Positions 17,134 to 25,584 of a DNA stretch of 52,886 nt are shown here, piece by piece. Numbering within the stretch: the stretch's first letter is position 1; each line of letters starts with the position of its first letter. The notes under the pieces are model-generated. The model was not told the DNA's origin, searched no databases, and saw nothing but the letters and a program-made list of their open reading frames with translations. The position numbers were made by a program, and so were the translations under genes. The DNA comes from Phenylobacterium deserti (GTDB lineage: Bacteria; Pseudomonadota; Alphaproteobacteria; Caulobacterales; Caulobacteraceae), in NCBI GenBank assembly GCA_945874825.1, contig CAMCIK010000010.1, positions 1-52,886 on the forward strand. The letters are read 5' to 3'.

Positions 17134-19017
17134 ATGAGAGTCGCCTCCACCGCAGGGTTCATCGCCAGCCTGATGCTCAGCGCCTCCGCCCTCGCGGCGC
17201 CCGCCACCGTCTATAGCGGTGGGGACATTCTGACCATGAAGGGGCCGACCCCAGCCTATGTCGAAGCTCTGGTCGAGAAGGACGGCAAGATTCTCTATGT
17301 CGGCAAGCGATCGGACGCCCTTCGCGCCGCCGGGAAGGACGCCCGCCAGGTCAACCTGGCTGGCGCGACCCTCATGCCAGGGTTCATCGACGCCCACGGC
17401 CATCTGATCTACGCCACCCACACCATGCTCGACGCAGACCTCGCCGGTGTCAGGAACATTCCCGAACTGCTGGCCCGCCTGAAGGCGCACGCCGCGGAAA
17501 CCCCCGAGGGTGAGCGGATCGTCGGCATGGGCTACCGGGCCGAGCAAATGGCCGAGAAGCGTCACCCGACGCGCGCAGAACTGGACACGGTGAGCGCCAC
17601 CCGCCCGATCGGCATTTCCGATGGATCCGGCCACCATGGGGTCTTCAACTCTGCCCTGATGAAGGAATTGAAGCTGGGTGCCGATACCCCCGACCCTGAG
17701 GGCGGCTTTTTCGACCGCCTCCCGGGGGGACGCGAGCTCGAGGGCCATGCCGCCGAAACGGCATGGATGGCGATCCTGGCGACCCGCCAGCCCCTGACGG
17801 AGGCCCAGACCCGGAAGGGTGTCCAGCGGGCCACTCAGCTCTGGGTCGAGAATGGAATGACCACGGCGAGCGAGATGGGGCTGGGACTGAGCGGCGACGA
17901 TATTTCGATCGTCACGGCCATCATCAACGAGAAGCTCCTGCCCATCGATCTTGTCATGTTCGCCAAGGCCTCGGCCTCGGCGCGGATCATCGATTCCGCC
18001 TACCAGATCCAGCAGAGCCGCACGAACCCTAACGGCGAGACGAGCGCCGACCTCCTTGCGGTGCGGCCGGACCTCGACCAGCGCTATATCAACCGGGTCC
18101 GGCTGGCGGGCATCAAGTTCTGGATGGACGGCAGCGTCGAAACGGCCTTCCTCTCGCGCCCCTTCGCCAAGAATCCGCCAGGCGTCACCACGCCGGATTA
18201 CCGCGGCATGCGGGTCGACCCCCAGGACGAACTGGTCGCCGCCCTGCAGAAGAACTGGAAGTCTAACCGCCAGATCGCCGCTCACGCCATCGGTGATGAG
18301 GCCATTGAGCAGGTGCTGATTGCTGCCGAGGCGACCGCCGGGGAGAAGGGCATGGGCGAGGACCGGCCGATCGTCCAGCATGCCCAGTTCCTGCGCCCGG
18401 ACCAGCTGAAGCGGGTCAAGGCGCTGAACGGGACGGTCAGCTTCACGGCGGCCGGCATCTACTCTTTGGGAGACTACATCCGGGATCTGATCGGTCCTGA
18501 CCGCCTGGGCTGGGTCGGGCCCGCCAATTCCGCCGAGAGGTTGGGGGTCAACTGGACCATCCACACGGATTGGCCGGCTGGGGTAAGCCCCAGCCTCATC
18601 TACGCCGCCTGGAACGTAGTCAATCGCCAGACCCGTTCAGGTGCCATTCTTGGCCCGGATGAGAGGGTGACCCCCTATGCCGCCATGCGGGCCATCACCA
18701 TTAATGGTGCCTATCAGTACCGCGAGGAGAAGACGAAGGGGACGCTTGAGGCCGGCAAGCTCGCTGACCTTGTGATCCTCAGCGCCAATCCCTTGAAGGT
18801 GGCCCCCATGGCCATCAAGGACATCACGGTCATGAAGACCATCAAGGAGGGCCAGATTGTCTATACCCGTCCGGCCGCCGGGCCCGAGAAGACCGCCCAG
18901 CTCCCCACTTCGGTCAGTGGCGATCACGCTCATCCCCAAGCCTCAGCCGAGCCTGCGCTGACAGAGCAGGACCGGCGGACGCTTGCCGCACTTGTCGAGG
19001 CGAACGGCCGGGACTGA
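17134..19017 (+). CDS. Exported YtcJ-like amidohydrolase
   Basis: A 627-aa amidohydrolase of the YtcJ/COG1574 type. The signal peptide is residues 1-22 (ending ALAA). The metal-binding motif is GFIDAHGHL. Other conserved segments are WMDGSVETAFLSRPF, AHAIGDEA and IHTDWPAG. YtcJ-like enzymes hydrolyse amides or carbamates, and the family's substrates are mostly unknown. The signal peptide places it in the periplasm. The start at 17134 has GGAGA before it and begins the signal sequence; the open frame reaches back to 17029 inside the porin gene but that extension is not protein-like. The C-terminal ~40 residues (HAHPQASAEPALTEQDRRTL) resemble a tail seen on other periplasmic members. Likely cotranscribed with the porin. 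Confidence 0.85.
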   Translation: MRVASTAGFIASLMLSASALAAPATVYSGGDILTMKGPTPAYVEALVEKDGKILYVGKRSDALRAAGKDARQVNLAGATLMPGFIDAHGHLIYATHTMLDADLAGVRNIPELLARLKAHAAETPEGERIVGMGYRAEQMAEKRHPTRAELDTVSATRPIGISDGSGHHGVFNSALMKELKLGADTPDPEGGFFDRLPGGRELEGHAAETAWMAILATRQPLTEAQTRKGVQRATQLWVENGMTTASEMGLGLSGDDISIVTAIINEKLLPIDLVMFAKASASARIIDSAYQIQQSRTNPNGETSADLLAVRPDLDQRYINRVRLAGIKFWMDGSVETAFLSRPFAKNPPGVTTPDYRGMRVDPQDELVAALQKNWKSNRQIAAHAIGDEAIEQVLIAAEATAGEKGMGEDRPIVQHAQFLRPDQLKRVKALNGTVSFTAAGIYSLGDYIRDLIGPDRLGWVGPANSAERLGVNWTIHTDWPAGVSPSLIYAAWNVVNRQTRSGAILGPDERVTPYAAMRAITINGAYQYREEKTKGTLEAGKLADLVILSANPLKVAPMAIKDITVMKTIKEGQIVYTRPAAGPEKTAQLPTSVSGDHAHPQASAEPALTEQDRRTLAALVEANGRD

Positions 19018-19037
19018 CGCGCCGGGGCGCCTGGCCA

Positions 19038-19751
19038 TCAATCCGGGGTCAGGGTCCTGACCCCGGCGGCCGGGACCGCTCCAGGGCCAGGGCGATCGAA
19101 GTACAGGGCCAGGTAGGCGAAGAGCAGGCGCCGGGTTTCCTCCACGATCCGCTCTTCCTTACGGCCATAGTCCAGCAGCCACATGTCGAGAAGGGAGGCG
19201 TGCGCCTCGATGGCGCACTGGGCCACGATCATCGCCGAGTCCGGGTCGAGCCCCGCAATCTCGGTAAGCGCTTCAGAAAATATGCGCGCGTTTGACTGCC
19301 TGAAGCGCCGCTGGAGGCCCGCCAGGCTTGGCGTCGTGCTCATGGCGAGGGACAGGGCGGCCATGCCGGGGTTCTGGCGCCGGATCTCCACCAGATTGCG
19401 GAACCCCTCTTCGATCGCCTCCCTCCAGGGCATGCCCCGGTGCATGGCGTCGACGATGTCGCGGGACGCCGCTTCGCGCTCGGCATTTAGCCGCTCGAAC
19501 ATCGCCACAAGGATTTCCTGCTTATCGCTGAAGTATCGATAGAGGGTGGCGACATTGATCCCCCCTTCCCGGGCGATGCTCACTGTCGTGAAGCCCTTGA
19601 ACCCATCCCGCACCAGAATCTTTTCCGCAGTGACCAGGATGTGTTCGTAGGTCTCCAGGCCCCGGGCCTGCTTGGGGCGACGACGCGTGCCGGAGGAGGT
19701 TTGCTCTGCCTGTGGGTGGAGGGTCATCCGTCCGATCCTGTCCATTCCCAT
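19038..19751 (-). CDS. TetR family transcriptional regulator
   Basis: About 237 aa. A TetR-type N-terminal HTH reads FTTVSIAREGGINVATLYRY, followed by FSDKQEILVAMFE and an alpha-helical ligand-binding domain. Three ATGs compete for the start (19751, 19745, 19727). I chose the first after the preceding gene's stop; none has an excellent ribosome binding site. It lies 19 bases downstream of the two-headed TetR gene on the same strand, so both are probably on one transcript. It converges with the YtcJ-like gene. It likely represses one of the neighbouring catabolic or transport genes, but its operator is unknown. Confidence 0.85.
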   Translation of the reverse strand: MGMDRIGRMTLHPQAEQTSSGTRRRPKQARGLETYEHILVTAEKILVRDGFKGFTTVSIAREGGINVATLYRYFSDKQEILVAMFERLNAEREAASRDIVDAMHRGMPWREAIEEGFRNLVEIRRQNPGMAALSLAMSTTPSLAGLQRRFRQSNARIFSEALTEIAGLDPDSAMIVAQCAIEAHASLLDMWLLDYGRKEERIVEETRRLLFAYLALYFDRPGPGAVPAAGVRTLTPD

Positions 19752-19770
19752 GCAGTACGCCTGCAGGGCT

Positions 19771-21012
19771 TCAGTCGCAGAGCACGCCGCGCACCATGGC
19801 GTCGGCGAACAGGCGGGCGCTGACCTCAGGGGCCTCACCGGGCTGCCACCATACCAGTTCGGAGGCGGCGTTGATCCCTGCGGTCAGGATCTGGGCTGTA
19901 ATGCTGGTGTCCAGGGGCCGGACCGAACCGTCGGCGATGCCGTCGCAAAGCGTGGAGCCCAGGCGGATCGAGATCTGTCGCAGCCGGAACATCAGGTCGG
20001 CCTGGATGTCTTCCGGAACCGTCGAAAGGGCGCTGGTGCGCAGCAGGGGGGCGGGCCCCACCTGGAGCTCGAGCACGGCCTGGAGCAGGGACTGGATCAC
20101 TTCCAGCCCGTCCCCACCGCTGGCCTCCGCGGCGTCGATGGCCCGCCAGAGCACGTCGAAGGTACGCTGGAAGCAGGCGACCACCAGGTCGTCCTTGGTG
20201 GCGTTGTAGTGGTAGAAGGCACCCTTGGTGACGTTGAGCTTCGACGAGATACGGTCGACCGAGGCGCCGTGGTAGCCCTCATCATTGATCAGCTGGGTGG
20301 CGGCACGGAGGAAATGCTCGGCGGAGCCCTCATCGATCTCCTCCCCGACAGGCTGCAGGTCCAGGCGCCGCGGTCCCGGCAGCTTGCCGTCTTGGGGAAT
20401 CCCGTCCAGCAGGATGGAAGCAATGCGTATGGCGATGCGCGGGTAGTCCTCGACCCGCCAAGTATAGATCCAGGCGTTGACGAAGGTCAGGGCGCTGAAG
20501 AGAAGGTGGGTGCGTCCATTGAGGTCGGACCGGCTGCGGTTTTCCCGGCGGTCCAGGAGCGACCGGATCGTCCGGAAAAGTTCGACATAGGCCTGGTTCA
20601 CGCCCTCGCAGTTCAAGGCCCGGACGTCATTGAAGACGGTCAGGGGCTCGGCCTCGCCAAGCTCTATGCGCTGCTGGAGGTCGATGAACAGGTGGATGAA
20701 GGACTCGACCCGCGCCCGTTCGGTGTCGTGCTCCCGGGCCGCCTCGGCCAGGGCCTGGATCCGGCCAATGCTGCGCTCGAAGGCTGCGGCCGCAAGTTCT
20801 TCCTTGTTGCGGAAGTAGTAGATGACGCCGGTGGGCACGAGGTCCAGGCGCGCGGCGACGTCGCCCAGAGTCATGCCCCGCACGCCATGGCGGTTCATCT
20901 CTCGCACCGCCGAGGCGATGATGGCCTCGCGCCGGGCCATGTAACGCCGGCTGGGGGTCCGGGTCCCGGCGACGGCAAGGGGAGCCTCGACAGCGGGGTC
21001 TTCGGTGGTCAT
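19771..21012 (-). CDS. Tandem TetR regulator with two HTH domains in one chain
   Basis: A 413-aa protein made of two complete TetR/AcrR units. The first HTH is MTLGDVAARLDLVPTGVIYY (about 47-66) followed by FRNKEELAAAAFE. The second is ASVDRISSKLNVTKGAFYHY (about 249-268) followed by NATKDDLVVACFQ. Each is followed by a helical domain of about 130-150 residues. Most TetR proteins are ~200-aa homodimers, so this chain could bind DNA as a covalent pseudo-dimer or bridge two sites. The start at 21012 has an ideal GGAGG ribosome binding site seven bases upstream. A 17-bp palindrome lies 18 bases before the start, in the divergent region shared with the CoA-transferase gene, and is the obvious candidate operator. 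Confidence 0.88.
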   Translation of the reverse strand: MTTEDPAVEAPLAVAGTRTPSRRYMARREAIIASAVREMNRHGVRGMTLGDVAARLDLVPTGVIYYFRNKEELAAAAFERSIGRIQALAEAAREHDTERARVESFIHLFIDLQQRIELGEAEPLTVFNDVRALNCEGVNQAYVELFRTIRSLLDRRENRSRSDLNGRTHLLFSALTFVNAWIYTWRVEDYPRIAIRIASILLDGIPQDGKLPGPRRLDLQPVGEEIDEGSAEHFLRAATQLINDEGYHGASVDRISSKLNVTKGAFYHYNATKDDLVVACFQRTFDVLWRAIDAAEASGGDGLEVIQSLLQAVLELQVGPAPLLRTSALSTVPEDIQADLMFRLRQISIRLGSTLCDGIADGSVRPLDTSITAQILTAGINAASELVWWQPGEAPEVSARLFADAMVRGVLCD

Positions 21013-21029
21013 CGGGTGCCTCCACACCA

Positions 21030-21046
21030 GACGCCGGATCGGCGTC
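21030..21046. promoter_or_regulatory. 17-bp palindrome, candidate operator of the tandem TetR
   Basis: GACGCCGGATCGGCGTC consists of perfect 7-bp inverted arms with a 3-base centre. It lies between the divergently transcribed tandem-TetR and CoA-transferase genes, just before the TetR ribosome binding site. The position suits autorepression and control of the CoA-transferase. Confidence 0.55.
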
Positions 21047-21142
21047 GGCAGGCTGTCCCGTCGGGATAGAGCGGCTTGTGAGGCCGGTCAATCAGGGCCA
21101 ATCTTGGGGGGTGAAGGCGCACAGACGCCACGGGGGAAAACC

Positions 21143-22330
21143 ATGCTTCTGCAGGGACTGAAGGTCGTTGAGCTGGCCACCTGGATCGCCGCGCCGGGCT
21201 GCGCCGCCATCATGGCCGACTGGGGTGCCGATGTGATCAAGGTGGAGTCCCTGGGGGGAGACGCCATCCGTACCTACTACCCGGAGAGCGCCGAGACCCC
21301 CGGCAATCCCATCTTCACGATGGAGAACCGAGGCAAGCGCGGCGTGGCCCTGGACATCGCCTCGCCCGAGGGCCGCGAGGGCCTGCTCGCCATACTGAGG
21401 GACGCCGACGTCTTCATCACCAACGTGCGGCCGGGTGCCCTGAAGCGCGCGCGCCTGGACTATGACGCCCTGCACGCCGCCTTCCCCCGGCTGATCTACG
21501 CCAGCGTCTCGGGGGTGGGGCTGGAGGGCCCGGACGTGGACCTGCCGGCCTTCGACATCACCGTCTTCTGGACCAAGAGCGGCGTCGGCCGCTCGCACAT
21601 TCCTCCGGACCAAGAGCCCTTCGCCTGCCGGCCGGGTTTTGGCGACCATACCACCGCCCTGGCCACCCTGTCCTCGGTCCTTGCGGCCCTGCATGAGCGC
21701 CACGCGACAGGGCGCGGTCGGTTGGTGGAGTGCTCCCTCCTGCGCACCGCGGCCTACGCCCTGGGCTGGGACATGGCCACCCAGTTGCGCTTCGGCGAGG
21801 CGCCGACCACCCAGGCCCGAAGCCTGCGCCCCCATCCGATCTCGGGGATCTATTTCCGCACGCTAGACGACCGCTGGATCACCTTCGTGCTCAAGGGGCC
21901 GACCTGCTATCCGACCCTGATGAAGGTGCTGGGCCACCCGGAGCTCATCGACGATCCCCGCTACGCCTTGCCAACGACCGACCTCGACATCGTCCGCGAG
22001 ATCCGCGCCCGGGCGGACGAGGCCTTCTCCCGCATGACCCTGGCTGAGGCGGCGGTGATCCTGACCGAGGCGGACCTCGCCTGGGCGCCCCTGCAGAGCC
22101 TGTCGGAGGTGGTGGGGAGCGAGCAGTACCTGGCCACGGGCTGTGCGGTGGAGGTGTCAAATGGCTGGGGTGGGCGCATGGCCTCACCGGCGGCGCCGGG
22201 CCGCTTTCCCGAGGGCGCGCCGGAGGTGACCCGCGGGGCGCCGAAGCTGGGCGAGCACACCCGGGAGGTCCTGGCTGAGGCCGGGGTCGCGGAGGAGGTC
22301 ATCCAAAAAGTCATGGCCCGGCTCGGGTGA
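21143..22330 (+). CDS. CaiB/BaiF family (family III) CoA-transferase
   Basis: A 395-aa family III CoA-transferase. It opens with LKVVELATWIAAPGCAAIMADWGADVIKVE, typical of the interlocked-dimer fold, and the catalytic aspartate is probably Asp138 in PAFD. It would move CoA from a donor acyl-CoA to a free carboxylate, activating or recycling pathway acids without ATP. In a Baeyer-Villiger route it could activate the acid freed after ester or lactone opening. The start at 21143 has a GGGGGAAAA ribosome binding site; the open frame upstream to 21005 overlaps the regulator gene and is discarded. It is divergent from the tandem TetR and converges with the thiolase. Confidence 0.9.
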   Translation: MLLQGLKVVELATWIAAPGCAAIMADWGADVIKVESLGGDAIRTYYPESAETPGNPIFTMENRGKRGVALDIASPEGREGLLAILRDADVFITNVRPGALKRARLDYDALHAAFPRLIYASVSGVGLEGPDVDLPAFDITVFWTKSGVGRSHIPPDQEPFACRPGFGDHTTALATLSSVLAALHERHATGRGRLVECSLLRTAAYALGWDMATQLRFGEAPTTQARSLRPHPISGIYFRTLDDRWITFVLKGPTCYPTLMKVLGHPELIDDPRYALPTTDLDIVREIRARADEAFSRMTLAEAAVILTEADLAWAPLQSLSEVVGSEQYLATGCAVEVSNGWGGRMASPAAPGRFPEGAPEVTRGAPKLGEHTREVLAEAGVAEEVIQKVMARLG

Positions 22331-22360
22331 GCACGGGCCACGACAGGCACTGGGGCTGAC

Positions 22361-22382
22361 GCCCCCTCCCAGGGGAGGGGGC
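22361..22382. terminator. GC-rich hairpin between convergent genes
   Basis: GCCCCCTCCC and GGGAGGGGGC form a perfect 10-bp stem between the CoA-transferase and thiolase stop codons. There is no T tract in either direction. It may help end both transcripts. Confidence 0.4.
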
Positions 22383-22390
22383 GGGCCGTA

Positions 22391-23563
22391 TCAGTTGTAG
22401 ACTTCGAACAGGCCGGCGCCGCCCTGGCCGCCGCCGATGCACATGGTCACCACGGCCCACTTGGCCTTGCGGCGCTGGCCTTCCTGCAGGACGTGGCCCG
22501 TCAGGCGGGCGCCGGTCATGCCGAAGGGGTGGCCGATGGCGATGGAGCCGCCGTTCACATTGTACTTCTCGGGATCAATGCCGAGGTGGTCCCGGCAGTA
22601 GAGGCACTGGCTGGCGAAGGCCTCGTTCAGTTCCCACAGGTCGATGTCGTCGACCTTCAGGCCGTTCCGCTTCAGCAGCTTCGGAATGGCGAAGACCGGA
22701 CCGATGCCCATTTCGTCGGGCTCGCAGCCGGCGACGGCCCAGGAGACGAAGCGGCCGAGGGGCTTGAGGCCCCGGCGCTCGGCTTCCTTGCCTTCCATCA
22801 GGAGGACAGCGGCGGCGCCGTCGGACAGCTGGGAGGCGTTGCCGGCGGTGATGAAGTTACCCTCGCCCATGACGGGCTGGAGCTTGGACAGGCCGTCCAG
22901 GGTGGTGTCGGGACGGTTGCACTCGTCACGGTTCACCACGTAGTCGACGATGGTCTCTTCCTTCGTCTCCTTGTTGACCTGCTTCATCTTGGTCTTCATC
23001 GGGACGATTTCGTCGGCGAACAGGTTGGCCTGCTGGGCGGCGGCCATCCGGACCTGCGAGCGCAGGGAGAACTCGTCCTGGGCCTCGCGGCTGACCTTGT
23101 AGCGCTTGGCCACGATGTCGGCGGTGTCGATCATGGCCATGTAGATGGCCGGGGCGATCTTGGCCAGTTCAGGGTCCATGGCCTCGGCGGGCAGGCGTCC
23201 GCCGCCGACCGAGATGCTCTCCACCCCGCCGGCCACGACGCAGTCGGCACCGTCGCCACGGATGTGGTTGGCCGCCATGGCGATGGTCTGCAGGCCCGAC
23301 GAGCAGAAACGGTTGACGGACACGCCCGCCGTGGTCACCGGCATGCCGGCGAGCAGGGCAGCCTGACGGCCAATGTTGGGCGCAGCGTGGGCGTTGTTGC
23401 CGAGGAAGCAGTCCTCAACGAAGTCCTTCTCGACGCCCGACTTTTCCACAGCGTGCTTGATCGCGTGGGCCGCCATGGACATCGGCGGTGTCATGTTGAA
23501 CCCGCCTCGGCCGGACTTGGCCAGACCTGTGCGGGCATAGGAAACGATTACGGCTTCACGCAT
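22391..23563 (-). CDS. Acetyl-CoA acyltransferase / acetyltransferase (thiolase)
   Basis: A 390-aa thiolase with the full catalytic set. Cys87 in NRFCSSG is the acyl-enzyme nucleophile, His345 lies in GGSIAIGHPFGMTGAR, and Cys375 in TMCIGGGQGGAG. It performs CoA-dependent cleavage of 3-oxoacyl-CoA (or the reverse condensation) in the cytoplasm, the last step of a beta-oxidation-like sequence. A strong AAGGGAGG ribosome binding site precedes the ATG. It is the last gene of the minus-strand run GPH transporter, crotonase 4, reductase, thiolase. A hairpin lies in the 100-base gap before it. It is very likely a degradative thiolase, with FadA- and PhaA-like activities both possible. Confidence 0.92.
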   Translation of the reverse strand: MREAVIVSYARTGLAKSGRGGFNMTPPMSMAAHAIKHAVEKSGVEKDFVEDCFLGNNAHAAPNIGRQAALLAGMPVTTAGVSVNRFCSSGLQTIAMAANHIRGDGADCVVAGGVESISVGGGRLPAEAMDPELAKIAPAIYMAMIDTADIVAKRYKVSREAQDEFSLRSQVRMAAAQQANLFADEIVPMKTKMKQVNKETKEETIVDYVVNRDECNRPDTTLDGLSKLQPVMGEGNFITAGNASQLSDGAAAVLLMEGKEAERRGLKPLGRFVSWAVAGCEPDEMGIGPVFAIPKLLKRNGLKVDDIDLWELNEAFASQCLYCRDHLGIDPEKYNVNGGSIAIGHPFGMTGARLTGHVLQEGQRRKAKWAVVTMCIGGGQGGAGLFEVYN

Positions 23564-23628
23564 GAGAAGGACCTCCCTTTAACTTCGTCGGTTATGGCCG
23601 CGCAGGTCGGCCTTGGCAATGTGAATCC

Positions 23629-23654
23629 CCCCGGCGAAAACCTTCCCGCCGGGG
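23629..23654 (-). terminator. Hairpin between reductase and thiolase genes
   Basis: CCCCGGCG and CGCCGGGG form a perfect 8-bp stem around a 10-base loop shortly after the reductase stop codon. No T tract follows. It could attenuate or partly terminate transcription, or protect the upstream mRNA. Confidence 0.4.
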
Positions 23655-23663
23655 CCTTCCGGT

Positions 23664-24803
23664 TCAGGGCCGGACGAGGAATTTCTCGCCGGTCGCCTTA
23701 CGGTTGCAGGCCTGGACGGCCGCAGGGGTGAGCAGGTCGGTGAGCGAGACCTCGGTGGTGTAGCCCGAGGCGAAGGTGGTCTTCAGGCCGGCCACGACGC
23801 GCGCGCGCAGGCGGTCTGCGGCTTCCTTTCCGACCCGCATCAGGAAGGGGGTCAGGAGCCAGCCGCCCAGGCCCCAGGCCATGCCGAAGCCCCGGTTCAG
23901 TTCGGTCGGCCCGGTGTCCAGGCCGCCGTAGATGTAGACCTGCTTGTGGGTGGTCGAGCCATACCGCGAGAAGCCAGCCGGGCTGCGGGCGTTGGCGGCG
24001 ATCTCCATGCCGGTGAGGATCTGGCCGGCAAGCTTGCCACCGCCGGTCGCATCGAATCCCAGGGTGGCGCCCGTCTCGGTCAGGGCGGCGACCAGGCTTT
24101 CCATGAAGTCGGGCTGGGAAGAGTCGCAGACCACCTTCGCCCCCTGGTCCTTCAGGATCTTCACCTGGGCCGGGCTACGCACGATGTTCACCAGGGGCAC
24201 GCCGTTCTCCAGGCAGATGCGGTTCAGCATCTGGCCCAGGTTCGAGGCTGCGGCGGTGTGGACGAGACCGGAGTGGCCCTCCAGCTTCATGGTCTCGACC
24301 ATGCCCAGGGCGGTGAGGGGGTTCACGAAGCAGGACGCGCCGTCCCGCGGGTCTGTTCCCTCGGGAAGGAGCAGGGCGTCGACAGCACGCACGCAGCGAT
24401 ACTCGGCGTACATCTCACCGCCCAGGATGGCGACAGTGCGGCCCAGCAGGGCCTGGGCCTCGGGGGAGGCGCCCGCGGCCACGACCTCGCCTGCGCCCTC
24501 GTTGCCGGCGGGCAGGGCGGCACCCGCGCGGGCGGCCACGGCCCGGCGCAGGGCCGGCGGGATGGGCGCGGACAGGACGGCGGCTTCACCCGATCCCGAG
24601 ACCGTGGCGGCCTCCAGGTCTGCGGGTCCGACCAGCAGGCCCAGGTCAGAGGGGTTGATCGGCGTGGCGCGGACCCGCACCAGGACCTCGCCATCGCCCG
24701 GCTTCGGCGTCGGGACCCGCGCCAGGGACAGGCGCAACTCGGAGGCGTCGGCGGTCACCTCGGTGCGGAGCTGGAGGAAGGTGTCGGGAACGGGCGCGGT
24801 CAT
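23664..24803 (-). CDS. Medium-chain reductase, quinone- or enoyl-CoA-reductase-like
   Basis: A 379-aa zinc-independent medium-chain dehydrogenase/reductase. It has the N-terminal GroES-like domain (PGDGEVLVRVRATPINPSDLG) and an NAD(P)-binding domain with HTAAASNLGQMLNR and FDATGGGKLAGQ. Structural-zinc cysteines are absent. It resembles crotonyl-CoA or trans-2-enoyl-CoA reductase relatives and quinone oxidoreductases. Its place between crotonase 4 and a thiolase favours an enoyl-CoA substrate. The start at 24803 has AGAGAGG before it; the frame open upstream to 25031 runs into the crotonase gene and is not protein-like. Confidence 0.82.
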   Translation of the reverse strand: MTAPVPDTFLQLRTEVTADASELRLSLARVPTPKPGDGEVLVRVRATPINPSDLGLLVGPADLEAATVSGSGEAAVLSAPIPPALRRAVAARAGAALPAGNEGAGEVVAAGASPEAQALLGRTVAILGGEMYAEYRCVRAVDALLLPEGTDPRDGASCFVNPLTALGMVETMKLEGHSGLVHTAAASNLGQMLNRICLENGVPLVNIVRSPAQVKILKDQGAKVVCDSSQPDFMESLVAALTETGATLGFDATGGGKLAGQILTGMEIAANARSPAGFSRYGSTTHKQVYIYGGLDTGPTELNRGFGMAWGLGGWLLTPFLMRVGKEAADRLRARVVAGLKTTFASGYTTEVSLTDLLTPAAVQACNRKATGEKFLVRP

Positions 24804-24833
24804 GTGTTGGCCTCTCTGGAAACGACGAGGGGT

Positions 24834-24862
24834 AACGCTCATTTGAGCGGGGGGTATGTCAA
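24834..24862 (-). promoter_or_regulatory. Possible promoter of the reductase gene
   Basis: On the minus strand TTGACA (24857-24862) is a perfect -35 box, 17 bases from AGCGTT (24834-24839), about 31 bases before the reductase start. It overlaps the stop codon of crotonase 4 and a GGGGGT/ACCCCC hairpin. Confidence 0.35.
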
Positions 24863-25584
24863 CCCCCGATATGGGGGCGGGCGACCCGGGAGGGCGCTGC
24901 GCCCGCCTCGCCGGGGCGGGCCTGGACCGCGTCGAAGACATCGCCCCCCTCGGGCAGGGGCCGGCGCAGGGCGGCCTTGATGCCCGCCAGGGTTCCCGCC
25001 GGCCAGGCCGCCATCCGCCCTGCCGCCTCACGGGCGTGGTCCAGGACCCCGGAGTCGGGGACCAGGGCCCAGGCGAGGCCCAGTCGGTGGAGGTCGCTCC
25101 CGCGCATCCGCCCGGCGCCGAGGGCGAGCTGGGCGGCCACGGACTCCGGTGCCCTCAGCCTCAGCCAGGCCAGGTTCATGGGGGCGTGCATGCCGATGGC
25201 CGCTTCCCCGACCGTCAGGACGGCGTCCTCGGCGGCAACCATCAGGTCCGAGGCCAGGGCGAGGGCGGCACCGGCGTTGATGGCGTAGCGCTCAAGGGCG
25301 CAGATGATCACGGCGGGGCAGGCGTAGAGATCCCGGTGAAAGCCCGTCCAGTCCGCCGCCCAGTCGCCTCCGCCCCGGAAGAGGTCGACATCCAGGCCGG
25401 AGCAAAAGGTCCCGCCCTCTCCGCGCAGCAGGATGACCCGCGCGCCGCTGGCGAGGAGTGCGGCCAGGCCTTCCCGCAGGTCTGCGGCGGATTGGGGCGC
25501 CAGGGCGTTGCGGCGATCCGGTCGGTTGAGGACAAGCTCGCCCCATCCGTCGTGGAGGACGGTCAGGACCGGCGCGTCGGTCAC
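24859..25584 (-). CDS. Enoyl-CoA hydratase/isomerase family protein (crotonase 4)
   Basis: A 241-aa crotonase, slightly short for the family. The oxyanion-hole segments are FCSGLD (60-65) and NAGAA (103-107). Only the second classical glutamate position is filled, by Glu127 in TVGEAAIG; the first is alanine. The GTG start overlaps the transporter stop by four bases (GTGA), so translation is coupled. It is more divergent than the other three paralogues, and its substrate and reaction are unknown. Confidence 0.8.
   Translation of the reverse strand: MTDAPVLTVLHDGWGELVLNRPDRRNALAPQSAADLREGLAALLASGARVILLRGEGGTFCSGLDVDLFRGGGDWAADWTGFHRDLYACPAVIICALERYAINAGAALALASDLMVAAEDAVLTVGEAAIGMHAPMNLAWLRLRAPESVAAQLALGAGRMRGSDLHRLGLAWALVPDSGVLDHAREAAGRMAAWPAGTLAGIKAALRRPLPEGGDVFDAVQARPGEAGAAPSRVARPHIGG

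Noticed and set aside
17053..18564. 503-aa minus-strand open frame opposite the YtcJ-like gene
   Set aside because: No family motifs or plausible start. The plus strand carries an unmistakable amidohydrolase with signal peptide.
22493..23731. 412-aa plus-strand open frame opposite the thiolase
   Set aside because: It is the complement of a clear thiolase with full catalytic motifs. The frame is open only through high GC at third codon positions.
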